DNA of 64,000 nucleotides from Candidatus Omnitrophota bacterium (GTDB lineage Bacteria > Omnitrophota > Gorgyraeia > 2-01-FULL-45-10), in the NCBI GenBank assembly GCA_041650805.1, contig JBAZKM010000008.1, positions 1-64,000 on the forward strand, written 5' to 3'. A model generated the notes under the pieces. The model worked only from the letters and a program-made list of their open reading frames with translations, was not told the DNA's origin and did not search any database. Positions 1 to 7,302 of the stretch are shown one piece after another. The number at the start of each line of letters is the position of its first letter. Within the stretch, counting starts at the first letter, position 1. Both the position numbers and the translations under genes were made by a program.

Positions 1-26
1 AAAAGGCTCGGTCGCGTCATACTAAA
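1..26 (+). repeat. Left copy of 26-bp inverted repeat
   Basis: Begins aaaaggctcggtcgcgtcat and is the exact reverse complement of 3281-3306. The window begins here, so the outer edge cannot be seen. Confidence 0.8.
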
Positions 27-50
27 ATTTCCTCTGTGAAATTTTAGTAT
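19..50. terminator. Strong AT-rich hairpin
   Basis: Bases 19-31 and 38-50 form a perfect 13-bp stem with a 6-base loop. A second hairpin (71-81 with 89-99, 11 bp) follows. The T runs around them fit a terminator for something entering from the left, but no upstream gene is visible, so the role is uncertain. Confidence 0.4.
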
Positions 51-144
51 TTTAATAGCCTATAGATTATCCCAAATTTTTCCTTTATAAAAATTTGGGG
101 TCACCCGTAAAAATTTCCGCCCGCTCCACCCCTCTATTTCCTCA

Positions 145-172
145 TTGACTCCTCTCTCAACGGTGCTATAAT
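145..172 (+). promoter_or_regulatory. Sigma-70-type promoter of a putative small RNA
   Basis: A -35 box TTGACT (145-150) and a perfect -10 box TATAAT (167-172) are separated by 16 bp. Predicted transcription start is near 179-180. Confidence 0.6.
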
Positions 173-179
173 CATCTCT

Positions 180-253
180 GAGAGGCGCACCATGGCAGTA
201 GATCATTACAGATAAATGATGGTAAGGCATTGGCAACCACCGGTGCCTTTTTT
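180..253 (+). ncRNA. Candidate ~75-nt small RNA or attenuator leader
   Basis: The segment starts about 7 bases after a strong -10 box and ends in a hairpin (232-238 with 242-247) followed by six T residues, so promoter and terminator frame a short transcript. Inside are a 6-bp hairpin (ATCATT/AATGAT) and a seven-codon reading frame encoding MAVDHYR with an AGAGG-like site upstream. I recognise no known RNA family. It could be a free small RNA, a leader-peptide attenuator, or part of a dispersed repeat. Confidence 0.4.
232..253 (+). terminator. Rho-independent terminator
   Basis: A GC-rich stem (ggcaacc against ggtgcc with one bulged A and a three-base loop) is followed directly by TTTTTT. 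Confidence 0.55.
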
Positions 254-333
254 ATTGGAGAACTAAAACATTTTAAAAATAGGGGTCAGACCCCTTTTGG
301 GGACAGGTCTGGGATTGGCTGAGGGACAGATCC

Positions 334-416
334 AGGATGCCCACGAGAACCGTCCCCAAAAACATACAAAGTGCCACCCTATCCGATTCTAGGGTTTCCC
401 CAACTAGGATGGCACC
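334..416 (+). repeat. REP-like repeat block, copy A
   Basis: Contains a 31-bp unit (334-364, ending gaaccgtccccaaaaaca) and a 49-bp imperfect palindrome (368-416). Both occur again at 866-896 and 808-856, in the reverse order. The nearby phrase ggggtcagacccc and the GGGGAC core recall REP elements mobilised by RAYT transposases; that link is an inference. Confidence 0.7.
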
Positions 417-463
417 GAAATAGCAGAAACAAAACGATAAGGTAAAACTTCCCGAGGTGCAAG

Positions 464-691
464 ATGATTTGGATAGTCAAGAATATTGATTTGCTTCTCA
501 ACATAATAGGCACTTTTTGTATTGCTTTTTCATTTGGCAGAAATCTTGAAGGTGCATATCAGGAAAGAGTAAGGCTGATAAATAAAAAGCCGATAAAAGT
601 TTATCTCGCCTCATTCTTGCACCCATTGTTATTTAAGATAGGTTGTGGGTTTTTAATATTCGGATTCATAATTACCGCTATTAGACGATAA
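464..691 (+). CDS. Small membrane protein of unknown function, 75 aa
   Basis: I do not recognise this family. The protein has two hydrophobic segments (about residues 9-26 and 48-71) separated by a basic, polar stretch with KK and RR pairs, which suggests a hairpin in the inner membrane. A GAGGTG ribosome-binding site lies 5 bases before the ATG. The codons are AT-rich, unlike the minus-strand genes to the right. It sits alone between inverted copies of a 14-bp REP-like core (347-360 and 742-755), so it may travel with these repeats. It could also be a spurious frame, but the ribosome site and membrane pattern favour a real gene. Confidence 0.5.
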   Translation: MIWIVKNIDLLLNIIGTFCIAFSFGRNLEGAYQERVRLINKKPIKVYLASFLHPLLFKIGCGFLIFGFIITAIRR

Positions 692-741
692 TAGATATTA
701 AAAAATAAAACTAAAAGGAGATGGCATTACAGAACTAAATG

Positions 742-896
742 TTTGGGGACGGTTCGAGAGGCAATCTCAGAAGTGTCCCTCATCTACGATAAAAGGTGCC
801 ATCCCACAAAGTGCCACCCTATCCGATTCTAGGGTGTCCCCAACTAGGATGGCACCAAAAGGAATAGGATGCCCACGAGAACCGTCCCCAAAAACA
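742..896 (+). repeat. REP-like repeat block, copy B
   Basis: Holds an inverted GGGGACGGTTC core (742-755), the 49-bp palindromic unit (808-856, one mismatch to 368-416) and the 31-bp unit (866-896, identical to 334-364). A further partial arm is at 791-804. The spacer 692-975 contains nothing else that I can identify. Confidence 0.7.
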
Positions 897-975
897 CAAA
901 AAGAACAGAAGTCAGTAAATAACTTTTACATTACCCGATGAGAGCACGGACGGCTTAAATTATAGAGGAGATTAC

Positions 976-2478
976 ATGAAAAAAATAGTTATATTTTTTA
1001 TTTTGGGCTGTTTGTTATTTACAATAAGCGTTTATAGTGCCGATGAATTATCCCCCGCACAAATTATGGAACAATACGGAAACTCAGTAGTCCTAATAGC
1101 AACTGTGAAAGATAATAAAGAAGTAGGGCTAGGAAGTGGCTTCATAGTTAAGAGTGATGGAGTTATAGTAACAAATTATCATGTTATAGAGGGCGCCTAC
1201 CCCGCAATGGTGAAACTCAAGAACGGTGACGTATTTGATGATATTTCGGTAATAGACTATAACGCTCGACAGGATGTTGCTGTTATTAGGATAAAGGGCT
1301 TTGATTTACCTACGGTGAATTTAGGCAATTCGAATAATACTAAAGTTGGCGAAAAGATAGTTGTCATAGGTAACCCCCATGGACTAGAAAATTCAATATC
1401 AGATGGTTTATTATCACAAATAAGAGATACGGGGGAGGGGTATAAACTCCATCAAATAAGTGCCCCAATATCTGCTGGAAGTAGCGGTAGTCCTGTATTT
1501 AATTTGAGCGGAGAAGTTATTGGTATAGCAACCATGTCAGACACTCTTGGACAGAACTTAAATTTTTCTGTTCCAATTAATTACGCCAGGGGCATGATAA
1601 ATAGTCCAATTAAGTGCACATTAAAAGAATTTGCAGGCCTTGAAAAAGATAAATCTATGCTATCAGAATTAAAGAAATCTGAACAGGTAGACAATAAGAA
1701 GGTATTAGAAAAGACCAACAATGCAATCAGTATGTTATTTGCATCGTGGGAAAATAGCGTTGAAGGTTTAGAAAAAACCGGCGAGCCTCATAAGTATAAA
1801 TTCAAAAATGACAAATTTGCTATTAATCCCGATATTTATACTGCAAATCAAGTACTCAAAACTGCGTATAAAGACTTGAATGAGATTAGTACATCTGATA
1901 CAGAATTGCAAAAATTAAAGGAAGGAGTAATTAACTCTATAAGCGAAGCTCTGGAATCCTCGAATAAATTAATAGCAGCGCTTGAAAATAAGTCTCCCAA
2001 CGCATTCGGTGTATATTTCCCTTCTCCCGATTGGGCTAAAGCGAAATCGGCAAGCGATGAAATGGGAATATGCGTCCGAAGGTTTGACAAAGATTTTGTT
2101 ACAACATTTATGGAAAAGATCAAGAAAGACAACCCAAAAATAGAGGCATCGGTGCTTCCTCTTTTTATCTTAATATACCAAAATAGAGAAAGAAATCCGG
2201 AAGACCTTGCAGACGAAAACAAAAAATTTGGCCATCTTGGATTGATTTTTAGATTTTCAACACGTCGTCCAATTGTTTTGGATGTACAAAAAGGCAAAGC
2301 AGCAGATAAGGCCGGCATTGAAAAAAATGATATATTATTAGGGGTAGCTGATGGGGTTGATTTCAAAACTCAAATGGACTACACAGAATTTCAGAAAAAA
2401 ACAAAGGCAGGAGAAAAATATACATTCAAAATTGAAAGAAAGGGCGAAGTTTTGACAAAAACAGTCAAGCTATTCTAA
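976..2478 (+). CDS. Exported trypsin-like serine protease with PDZ domain (HtrA/Deg-like), 500 aa
   Basis: An N-terminal signal peptide (about residues 1-21, cleavage near YSA) precedes a chymotrypsin-fold protease. The triad is visible as H69 (TNYHV), D100 (DVAVIRI) and S170 (GSSGSP). After a long helical middle region (about 190-400) comes a C-terminal PDZ-like segment (RPIVLDVQKGKAADKAGIEK onward, about 430-500). The layout suggests periplasmic proteolysis or protein quality control. The long insert between protease and PDZ is unlike classical DegP, so I give no gene name. A GAGGAG site precedes the ATG. Codon use is AT-rich, as in the rest of the island, suggesting acquisition or a different history from the chromosome around it. 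Confidence 0.85.
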   Translation: MKKIVIFFILGCLLFTISVYSADELSPAQIMEQYGNSVVLIATVKDNKEVGLGSGFIVKSDGVIVTNYHVIEGAYPAMVKLKNGDVFDDISVIDYNARQDVAVIRIKGFDLPTVNLGNSNNTKVGEKIVVIGNPHGLENSISDGLLSQIRDTGEGYKLHQISAPISAGSSGSPVFNLSGEVIGIATMSDTLGQNLNFSVPINYARGMINSPIKCTLKEFAGLEKDKSMLSELKKSEQVDNKKVLEKTNNAISMLFASWENSVEGLEKTGEPHKYKFKNDKFAINPDIYTANQVLKTAYKDLNEISTSDTELQKLKEGVINSISEALESSNKLIAALENKSPNAFGVYFPSPDWAKAKSASDEMGICVRRFDKDFVTTFMEKIKKDNPKIEASVLPLFILIYQNRERNPEDLADENKKFGHLGLIFRFSTRRPIVLDVQKGKAADKAGIEKNDILLGVADGVDFKTQMDYTEFQKKTKAGEKYTFKIERKGEVLTKTVKLF

Positions 2479-2485
2479 TCAGTAA

Positions 2486-2620
2486 GGAAAATAGGAACGG
2501 CGACCGTTTTTGAGGCAGAAGAGATGGTAGCTGTCCCTATTTTCCTATTCTTAAAAAATAGGAACACGGCCGATTTATTTAGAAGATAGGGATGTGTCCT
2601 TATTTTCTAAAGAACGGACC
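2486..2620 (+). repeat. Inverted and direct AATAGG-type repeats
   Basis: ggaaaatagg at 2486-2495 is repeated inverted at 2536-2545, and related AATAGGAAC or ATAGGGA phrases recur at about 2557-2567 and 2585-2592. The short spacing and the GTCCCTATTTTC core resemble REP elements. They follow the protease gene and could also act as its 3' hairpin. Confidence 0.5.
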
Positions 2621-2650
2621 GATTAGTATGAACAAAATTGGAAAGGATAA

Positions 2651-3181
2651 ATGGATACGCATACTCTTTTAATCAGTTTGCTCGTAGCAATAACAACGGC
2701 ATTCATAACGGCATTATTAAATAACTATTATTGGAAAAGGCAATTAAAAGATGCGGAAAGGTCAGAGTATCGAAAATTCTATCATAAACGAAAATTAGAA
2801 ACGTATGAAACGCTTTTATATAAAGCGATGGACACACGAGAAACTGTTCACGAATTTGTATTTGCATTAAACAAGGATATAAAGGCAGTTCAACCAGCTA
2901 AGCTATCCGAAAAATTTATAGATATCCTTAACTATCTTTTACAGAGAAGCCTATATATAAGCTCTGACATTTTAAGAATAACTAAGCCATTGTTTAGAAA
3001 GACACCTGATAACGTTGCAAAAGACCCCAACGGCTTTTTTGATGAGTACCATGCTGGTATCGCAGCATTAGCAGATGGGATGAGGCAAGAGTTAGGAATC
3101 CAGGAATTGCTTCACGGGAAAGAGATGGAGGATATTCTCCATGCTCGTCGTTTATTAAAAACAGAAATCAAACCCCTTTAA
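2651..3181 (+). CDS. Membrane-anchored protein of unknown function, 176 aa
   Basis: Not recognised. The N-terminus (about residues 5-25) is a single hydrophobic helix, followed by a basic stretch (YYWKRQLKDAERSEYRKFYHKRK) and a largely helical soluble part rich in charged residues; the orientation would leave the soluble part in the cytoplasm. A GGAAAGGA ribosome-binding site precedes the ATG closely. It is the last gene of the AT-rich island and is followed at once by nested hairpins (3182-3212). Confidence 0.6.
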   Translation: MDTHTLLISLLVAITTAFITALLNNYYWKRQLKDAERSEYRKFYHKRKLETYETLLYKAMDTRETVHEFVFALNKDIKAVQPAKLSEKFIDILNYLLQRSLYISSDILRITKPLFRKTPDNVAKDPNGFFDEYHAGIAALADGMRQELGIQELLHGKEMEDILHARRLLKTEIKPL

Positions 3182-3212
3182 CAATTCTAACCTGGTTAGA
3201 ATTGCCAGGTTA
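3182..3212 (+). repeat. Two mutually exclusive perfect hairpins
   Basis: Bases 3182-3204 form an 11-bp palindrome with a one-base centre, and 3188-3195 pair perfectly with 3205-3212. Both cannot form at once. There is no T run, so this is not a typical terminator. The remaining spacer to 3472 holds the right inverted repeat and no gene I can support. Confidence 0.5.
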
Positions 3213-3280
3213 GAAATATCATCCACCCTCCCCTAGAAAGAAATCCGTAAAAAGGTGTCTGGCCCCTCTTTGTAAAATTT

Positions 3281-3306
3281 TTTAGTATGACGCGACCGAG
3301 CCTTTT
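3281..3306 (-). repeat. Right copy of 26-bp inverted repeat
   Basis: Exact reverse complement of 1-26. It follows an AT-rich run and lies between the last plus-strand gene of the island and the end of larE. Confidence 0.8.
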
Positions 3307-3472
3307 GGAGTATTAGGGCACTACGGCGCCTAGGATCCACGATCTGTCATTGATACGCCTCGAGAGCGTTGAATGCCCTATAGAAACAAAAGGCGAGGGA
3401 GCGGCAGCCTGCCCTCCGAAGCAAAAGATCTCTGAATGGCAGAAGCTGCAAAGGAGGGGACCCGTAAAAATT

Positions 3473-4285
3473 TTACGTCGTTACATTCATACTGCCAGTG
3501 CGGTAGCCCTCGAGGTCGAGGGTGACGTATTTGAATCCGAGGGATTTGAGGTCGCGGACGAGACGATGGCGGATATTCGCGCTCAGGACCTTCCTGAAGT
3601 CATCCGGATAGAATTCGAGGCGGACTGTCTCTTTATGCAGCCGCGCCCTCACCTGCCTGAAACCGAGCCGCTTCAAGGATGCCTCTGCCCTGTCTATCCT
3701 GGCAAGGTCCTGCTTCGAGATGTTCATATTGAACGGCACGCGCGATGCGAGGCATGCGAATGACGGCTTGTCCCATGTGGGAAGCTTCAGACGCTTCGAG
3801 AGTCGCCGGATATCGTCCTTGGTCAGTTTCGCCGCGAGGAGCGGACTCTTCACACCGAGCTCTTTGGCGGCCCTCCGCCCGTACCGAACGTCCTTGAGGT
3901 CGTCGTAATTCGTCCCATCTATCACGAAGCTCATGCCATATTTGGACTTCAGCGAATCGAGCTTCCTGAAGAGCTCCCTTTTGCAGTAGTAGCAACGGTT
4001 GACCGGGTTCTTCCTGAAGTTCTTTATCCCGAGTTCTCTCGTATATATCGTAAGGTGGCGCGCACCGATCTTCTTCACGAGCCGCCTCGCCTCTTTATAT
4101 TCCGATAGCGGATATGTCTCGGACCGTGCCGTAACGGCGAGCACGTTCCGCTTCCCGAGCGCATCGACCGCAACCTTGAGCAAGAACGTACTATCGAGTC
4201 CTCCGGAGTATGCGACGACAACGCTCTTCAGCTTTTTCAATATTCTTTTTAACTGTGGACTGTGGACCGTGGACCGTGGACTCAT
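3473..4285 (-). CDS. larE: LarE-type ATP-dependent sulfur transferase, 270 aa
   Basis: LarE adenylates the pyridinium carboxylate intermediate of the nickel-pincer cofactor and inserts sulfur. The PP-loop SGGLDS is at residues 27-32. The motif WDKPSFACLASR places a cysteine at C178, the position that donates sulfur in the sacrificial type. A CYYC pair at 98-101 gives three cysteines in all, which fits the variant that uses a 4Fe-4S cluster catalytically. It starts one base after mnmA and ends the acs operon. Residues 2-10 are encoded entirely by a GTGGACY heptamer array (4253-4282), so the natural N-terminus was overwritten or extended by a repeat. larB and larC are not in the window. A generic PP-loop role is the alternative. 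Confidence 0.82.
   Translation of the reverse strand: MSPRSTVHSPQLKRILKKLKSVVVAYSGGLDSTFLLKVAVDALGKRNVLAVTARSETYPLSEYKEARRLVKKIGARHLTIYTRELGIKNFRKNPVNRCYYCKRELFRKLDSLKSKYGMSFVIDGTNYDDLKDVRYGRRAAKELGVKSPLLAAKLTKDDIRRLSKRLKLPTWDKPSFACLASRVPFNMNISKQDLARIDRAEASLKRLGFRQVRARLHKETVRLEFYPDDFRKVLSANIRHRLVRDLKSLGFKYVTLDLEGYRTGSMNVTT
4253..4282 (+). repeat. GTGGACY heptamer array at the larE start
   Basis: Four units of the 7-bp motif gtggacY lie in tandem. The array lies inside larE directly after its ATG. Confidence 0.85.
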
Positions 4286-4286
4286 C

Positions 4287-5378
4287 CTATATTCCTTCCC
4301 TTATCCATCCTCCGCCGAGGACGACGTCGCGCTCGTAGAATACGACCGCCTGGCCCGGCGTCGGCGCCTCCTGCGGTTCGTCGAAATCGACCCTCACCAG
4401 GTCCACGCCTATCGGGGTAACGACCGCGGGTGCCTTCTTGTGATTGTACCGTATCTTCGCCTTCACCTTGAGCGGCTTATCTATGCCGCTTATGGCGACC
4501 CAATTCAGGCGATGCGCTATCAGGCCGCGCTTCAGGACGTCCTTCTTCGTCCCGACGATGATGCGATTATTCCCTATATCGATCCCCGTGACATACAAGG
4601 GTTCACTATACGCTATGCCCATCCCCCTACGCTGGCCTATCGTATAGAACGGTATCCCTTTATGCCGGCCGAGGACCTTGCCGTCTTTATCTACGATATC
4701 ACCTTCGCCAAACGCGACACCCGTCTTCTTCCTGATGTAGTCGCCGTAATGGGCGTCCTGCACGAAACATATGTCCTGGCTCTCGACGGCATCATATGCC
4801 TTCAACCGTAACCTCTTTGCAAGCACGCGCGTCTTATCTTTGGTGAGATCTCCGAGCGGGAAGAGCGCGTGCGCCAGCTGGTCCTGCGAGAGACCGAAGA
4901 GTACATACGATTGGTCCTTCGCCTTATCTCTGCCCTCTTTTATCACGAACCTCTTCCGCTTCCTGTCGAACGGCGCCTTGACATAATGGCCCGTCGCTAT
5001 GAGGTCCGCGCCGAGAGCCCTTGCCTTCTCGCGGAGGAGCGTGAACTTTATCTTATCGTTACAGATGACGCATGGATTCGGCGTCGAACCCCTGAGGTAC
5101 TCTTCGCAGAAATAGTCGATGACGTCCCTCTTGAACTCCGCGCTTAAGTCGAGGACATAATAAGGTATCTTGAGGTCCCCGGCTACCGCGCGCGCCCTGG
5201 TGATCGCCTCGAGGTTACAGCAGGACCGGCCTACGCTCGATCCGCACTCCTCCTTCGGCCACATCTTGAACGTGACGCCGATGACGCCGTACCCGGAGCG
5301 CTTGAGGAGCGCCGCGGCGAGCGACGAATCGACGCCGCCGGACATGGCAACGGCTACTTTTTCGGATCGAGGTATCAT
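4287..5378 (-). CDS. mnmA: tRNA-specific 2-thiouridylase MnmA, 363 aa
   Basis: MnmA thiolates U34 of tRNA Lys, Glu and Gln. The PP-loop SGGVDS is at residues 13-18. The catalytic cysteines are in TPNPCVICND and QDICFVQD, and the C-terminal beta-barrel includes the conserved stretch PFYTIGQRRGMGIAYSEPLY. Length is normal. It overlaps the upstream ATPase gene by four bases (ATGA) and is followed one base later by larE, another PP-loop sulfur-transfer enzyme, so the pair may be co-translated. Confidence 0.95.
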   Translation of the reverse strand: MIPRSEKVAVAMSGGVDSSLAAALLKRSGYGVIGVTFKMWPKEECGSSVGRSCCNLEAITRARAVAGDLKIPYYVLDLSAEFKRDVIDYFCEEYLRGSTPNPCVICNDKIKFTLLREKARALGADLIATGHYVKAPFDRKRKRFVIKEGRDKAKDQSYVLFGLSQDQLAHALFPLGDLTKDKTRVLAKRLRLKAYDAVESQDICFVQDAHYGDYIRKKTGVAFGEGDIVDKDGKVLGRHKGIPFYTIGQRRGMGIAYSEPLYVTGIDIGNNRIIVGTKKDVLKRGLIAHRLNWVAISGIDKPLKVKAKIRYNHKKAPAVVTPIGVDLVRVDFDEPQEAPTPGQAVVFYERDVVLGGGWIREGI

Positions 5379-6469
5379 CTCAGGGCGGCAAGTATCTTAT
5401 CTATATCGATATACTTCTCGACCATCTTTATTATGATGTCGATCTTGGAGATGTCCTGCGGTTTCAGCTTCACTACGAGGGAATGGACGCGGGAGGCGAT
5501 CGAATATGTATCTTCTTTCGTGATGAGGACGGGTATGCCGGACCTCTCCAGGGCCTTCATCGAACCGCGGTTGGGAAGTATCCCTCCGCTCAATATGACC
5601 CCGGAGACCCTGTACCTCTTCTTGAGCTTGCCGGCATTTATCTCGCAGGCCGCCTTTATCATATCGTCCCTGTCGCCGGGGATTATCATGAGGCAGTTAT
5701 CCTCCAGGAACTCCAGCGCGTCCTTTACGTTCATGGCGCCGATCAGCACCTTTTCGGCGGGCCTGTCCAGGTCGTGCCCCTTGTACAGGGCCTCGATCTT
5801 CAGTTCCTCCATTATCTCGCGCATGGTGGGTATGTCGAGGACCTTCTGGTACGGCAGGACGCCGCAGACGTTGAGGTCTTTCTGCTCCAGCCCCATGCGG
5901 ACCAGGCGCGAGATCCTCTCATATTTTTCGGGGAGCACCTTATTCACTATGACGCCGGCCAGCTTCACTCCTTCCTTGTCCAGGAGCGCCTTATTGAGGC
6001 AGACCTCGTCGATCGGCTTGCCGACGCCGCCGGACGATATCAGAAGGACGCTGGTGTCGAGGAGCTTTGCCACGGTCGCGTTGGAAAGGCCGAAGACCGA
6101 ACCCACGCCCGCATGGCCGGTCCCTTCTATTATCACAAGGTCGTTATCCTTGGCGACCTGTTCATAGGACGCCTTTATGAGTTTCGCGTAGTCCTCGTCG
6201 GCGCCTTTCTGTATATAGCGTTCGGTGAAGCCCTTCTCTATGGCTACGGGCGACATGTCCTTGATGTTGCACTTTATGCCGAAGACCTCCTCGATGAGGA
6301 CGGAATCCTCGTCGACCTTATAGCCCTGCTCCATGAGATAGCGCTGGCCGATCGGCTTTATGAATCCGATCCGGTCAAAACGTTTCTTGAGGGCCGCGAT
6401 GAGGCCGAGCGATACGGTCGTCTTGCCGTCATTCTGCATCGTCGCCGCTACGAATATTTTCTTTGCCAT
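5375..6469 (-). CDS. BioD-like/DRTGG-domain ATPase (stand-alone N-terminal part of phosphotransacetylase), 364 aa
   Basis: The N-terminus (KKIFVAATMQNDGKTTVSLG) carries a dethiobiotin-synthetase-like P-loop, and the C-terminal half (about 215-330) looks like a DRTGG domain. The combination matches the region that precedes the catalytic domain in long phosphate acetyltransferases, but the catalytic PTA domain is absent here. It lies between an AcsE-like gene and mnmA in the acetyl-CoA operon, which suggests a regulatory or nucleotide-sensing role tied to acetyl-CoA or acetyl-phosphate. That role is inferred from context only. Confidence 0.75.
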   Translation of the reverse strand: MAKKIFVAATMQNDGKTTVSLGLIAALKKRFDRIGFIKPIGQRYLMEQGYKVDEDSVLIEEVFGIKCNIKDMSPVAIEKGFTERYIQKGADEDYAKLIKASYEQVAKDNDLVIIEGTGHAGVGSVFGLSNATVAKLLDTSVLLISSGGVGKPIDEVCLNKALLDKEGVKLAGVIVNKVLPEKYERISRLVRMGLEQKDLNVCGVLPYQKVLDIPTMREIMEELKIEALYKGHDLDRPAEKVLIGAMNVKDALEFLEDNCLMIIPGDRDDMIKAACEINAGKLKKRYRVSGVILSGGILPNRGSMKALERSGIPVLITKEDTYSIASRVHSLVVKLKPQDISKIDIIIKMVEKYIDIDKILAALR

Positions 6470-6487
6470 TTTACTCCGGATAAAATT

Positions 6488-7288
6488 TTATATCAGCCGA
6501 CCATCCCTGAATGCCTTGATGTAGCCGGCGCAGTACTCGTCGGTGCCGAGGAGCGCCTCGGAGGCGCGCAGGACGGAGATCACGTTCCTGTCGAGAGGGT
6601 CCATGATCGCCGCGTCAAGGCCGGCGTGGATCGCCATCGCGAGGAATGCCGCGTTTATCAGGCTGCGGTCCGGCAGGCCGAACGAGACGTTCGACAGCCC
6701 GCATACCGTCTTCACCCCACCGAGGCCCTTTATCATAGGGATCGACTTAAGGAACTCGGATGCCTGCTTCGGCTCAGTCGCTATGGGCCGTATGAGCGGG
6801 TCGAAATAGAGGTCTTCCGGATCCATGCCTTCTTTGACCGCCCGCGCCAGGATATCCTTCGCGATCATCAACCTCTCTTCTGCCGTCTCCGGCATACCCT
6901 TATCGTTCATCGTCAACGCGACAAGCTTCGCCTTACGCTTAACGGCAAGAGGCAATATATGCCTGATCCTCTCCTCCTCGCCGCTTATCGAGTTGAGCAT
7001 GATACGGCCTTTTCCCTTATAAGCCGTCAGGGCTTTATCGATAGCAAGGTGGTTGGGGCTGTCGATACAGATACTCGCGTCCCTGAACCCGCCCTGGATG
7101 ACGTTCATCACCCAATCCATATCCGCAAGCTCATCGCCGCTCCCCATCGCGCAGTTTATGTCTATGAGGTCGGCCCCCGCGTCAAGCTGCTCCTTCGCCG
7201 CTTTCAGGATGGCGGGCGCGTCATGCGAGGTGATGAGAGCCTGGACGCTCCTCCGCGTGGAATTTATCCTCTCGCCTATTATCAGCAT
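6488..7288 (-). CDS. Second AcsE-like pterin-binding methyltransferase, 266 aa
   Basis: A single TIM-barrel pterin-binding domain of the methyl-THF:corrinoid methyltransferase type. It has the DLIDINCAMGSG and CIDSPNHLAIDKAL strands, and near the end GLSNVSFGLPDRSLIN, which contains the asparagine used for pterin protonation in this family, followed by MDPLDRN. It is clearly paralogous to the gene at 9094-9882 but diverged: residues around the first strand differ (DINCAMG instead of DVNTGPY). It may serve the same corrinoid protein, another corrinoid protein, or another folate compound. It lies between panE and the DRTGG ATPase. Confidence 0.85.
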   Translation of the reverse strand: MLIIGERINSTRRSVQALITSHDAPAILKAAKEQLDAGADLIDINCAMGSGDELADMDWVMNVIQGGFRDASICIDSPNHLAIDKALTAYKGKGRIMLNSISGEEERIRHILPLAVKRKAKLVALTMNDKGMPETAEERLMIAKDILARAVKEGMDPEDLYFDPLIRPIATEPKQASEFLKSIPMIKGLGGVKTVCGLSNVSFGLPDRSLINAAFLAMAIHAGLDAAIMDPLDRNVISVLRASEALLGTDEYCAGYIKAFRDGRLI

Positions 7289-7302
7289 CGGCCCCTCTTC
7301 AG

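Larger units (their letters stand above)
1..3306. mobile_element. AT-rich island bounded by 26-bp inverted repeats
   Basis: Bases 1-26 and 3281-3306 are perfect inverted copies of each other; the left copy starts at the first base of the window, so the repeat may be longer. Between them the sequence is clearly richer in A and T than the neighbouring GC-rich minus-strand genes, the genes run on the plus strand, and the spacers are full of dispersed repeats. No transposase or integrase is encoded inside. It could be a non-autonomous element, the remnant of one, or a region bounded by two copies of a dispersed repeat that happen to be inverted. Confidence 0.5.

Noticed and set aside
1..463. Known riboswitch in the island leader
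   Set aside because: I compared the 180-253 segment by eye with c-di-GMP, fluoride, preQ1, ZTP and SAM-type patterns and found no convincing match; only a generic small RNA or attenuator is supported.
3463..3477. Terminator at the end of larE
   Set aside because: Only a short AT-rich palindrome without a GC stem or T run of proper position.
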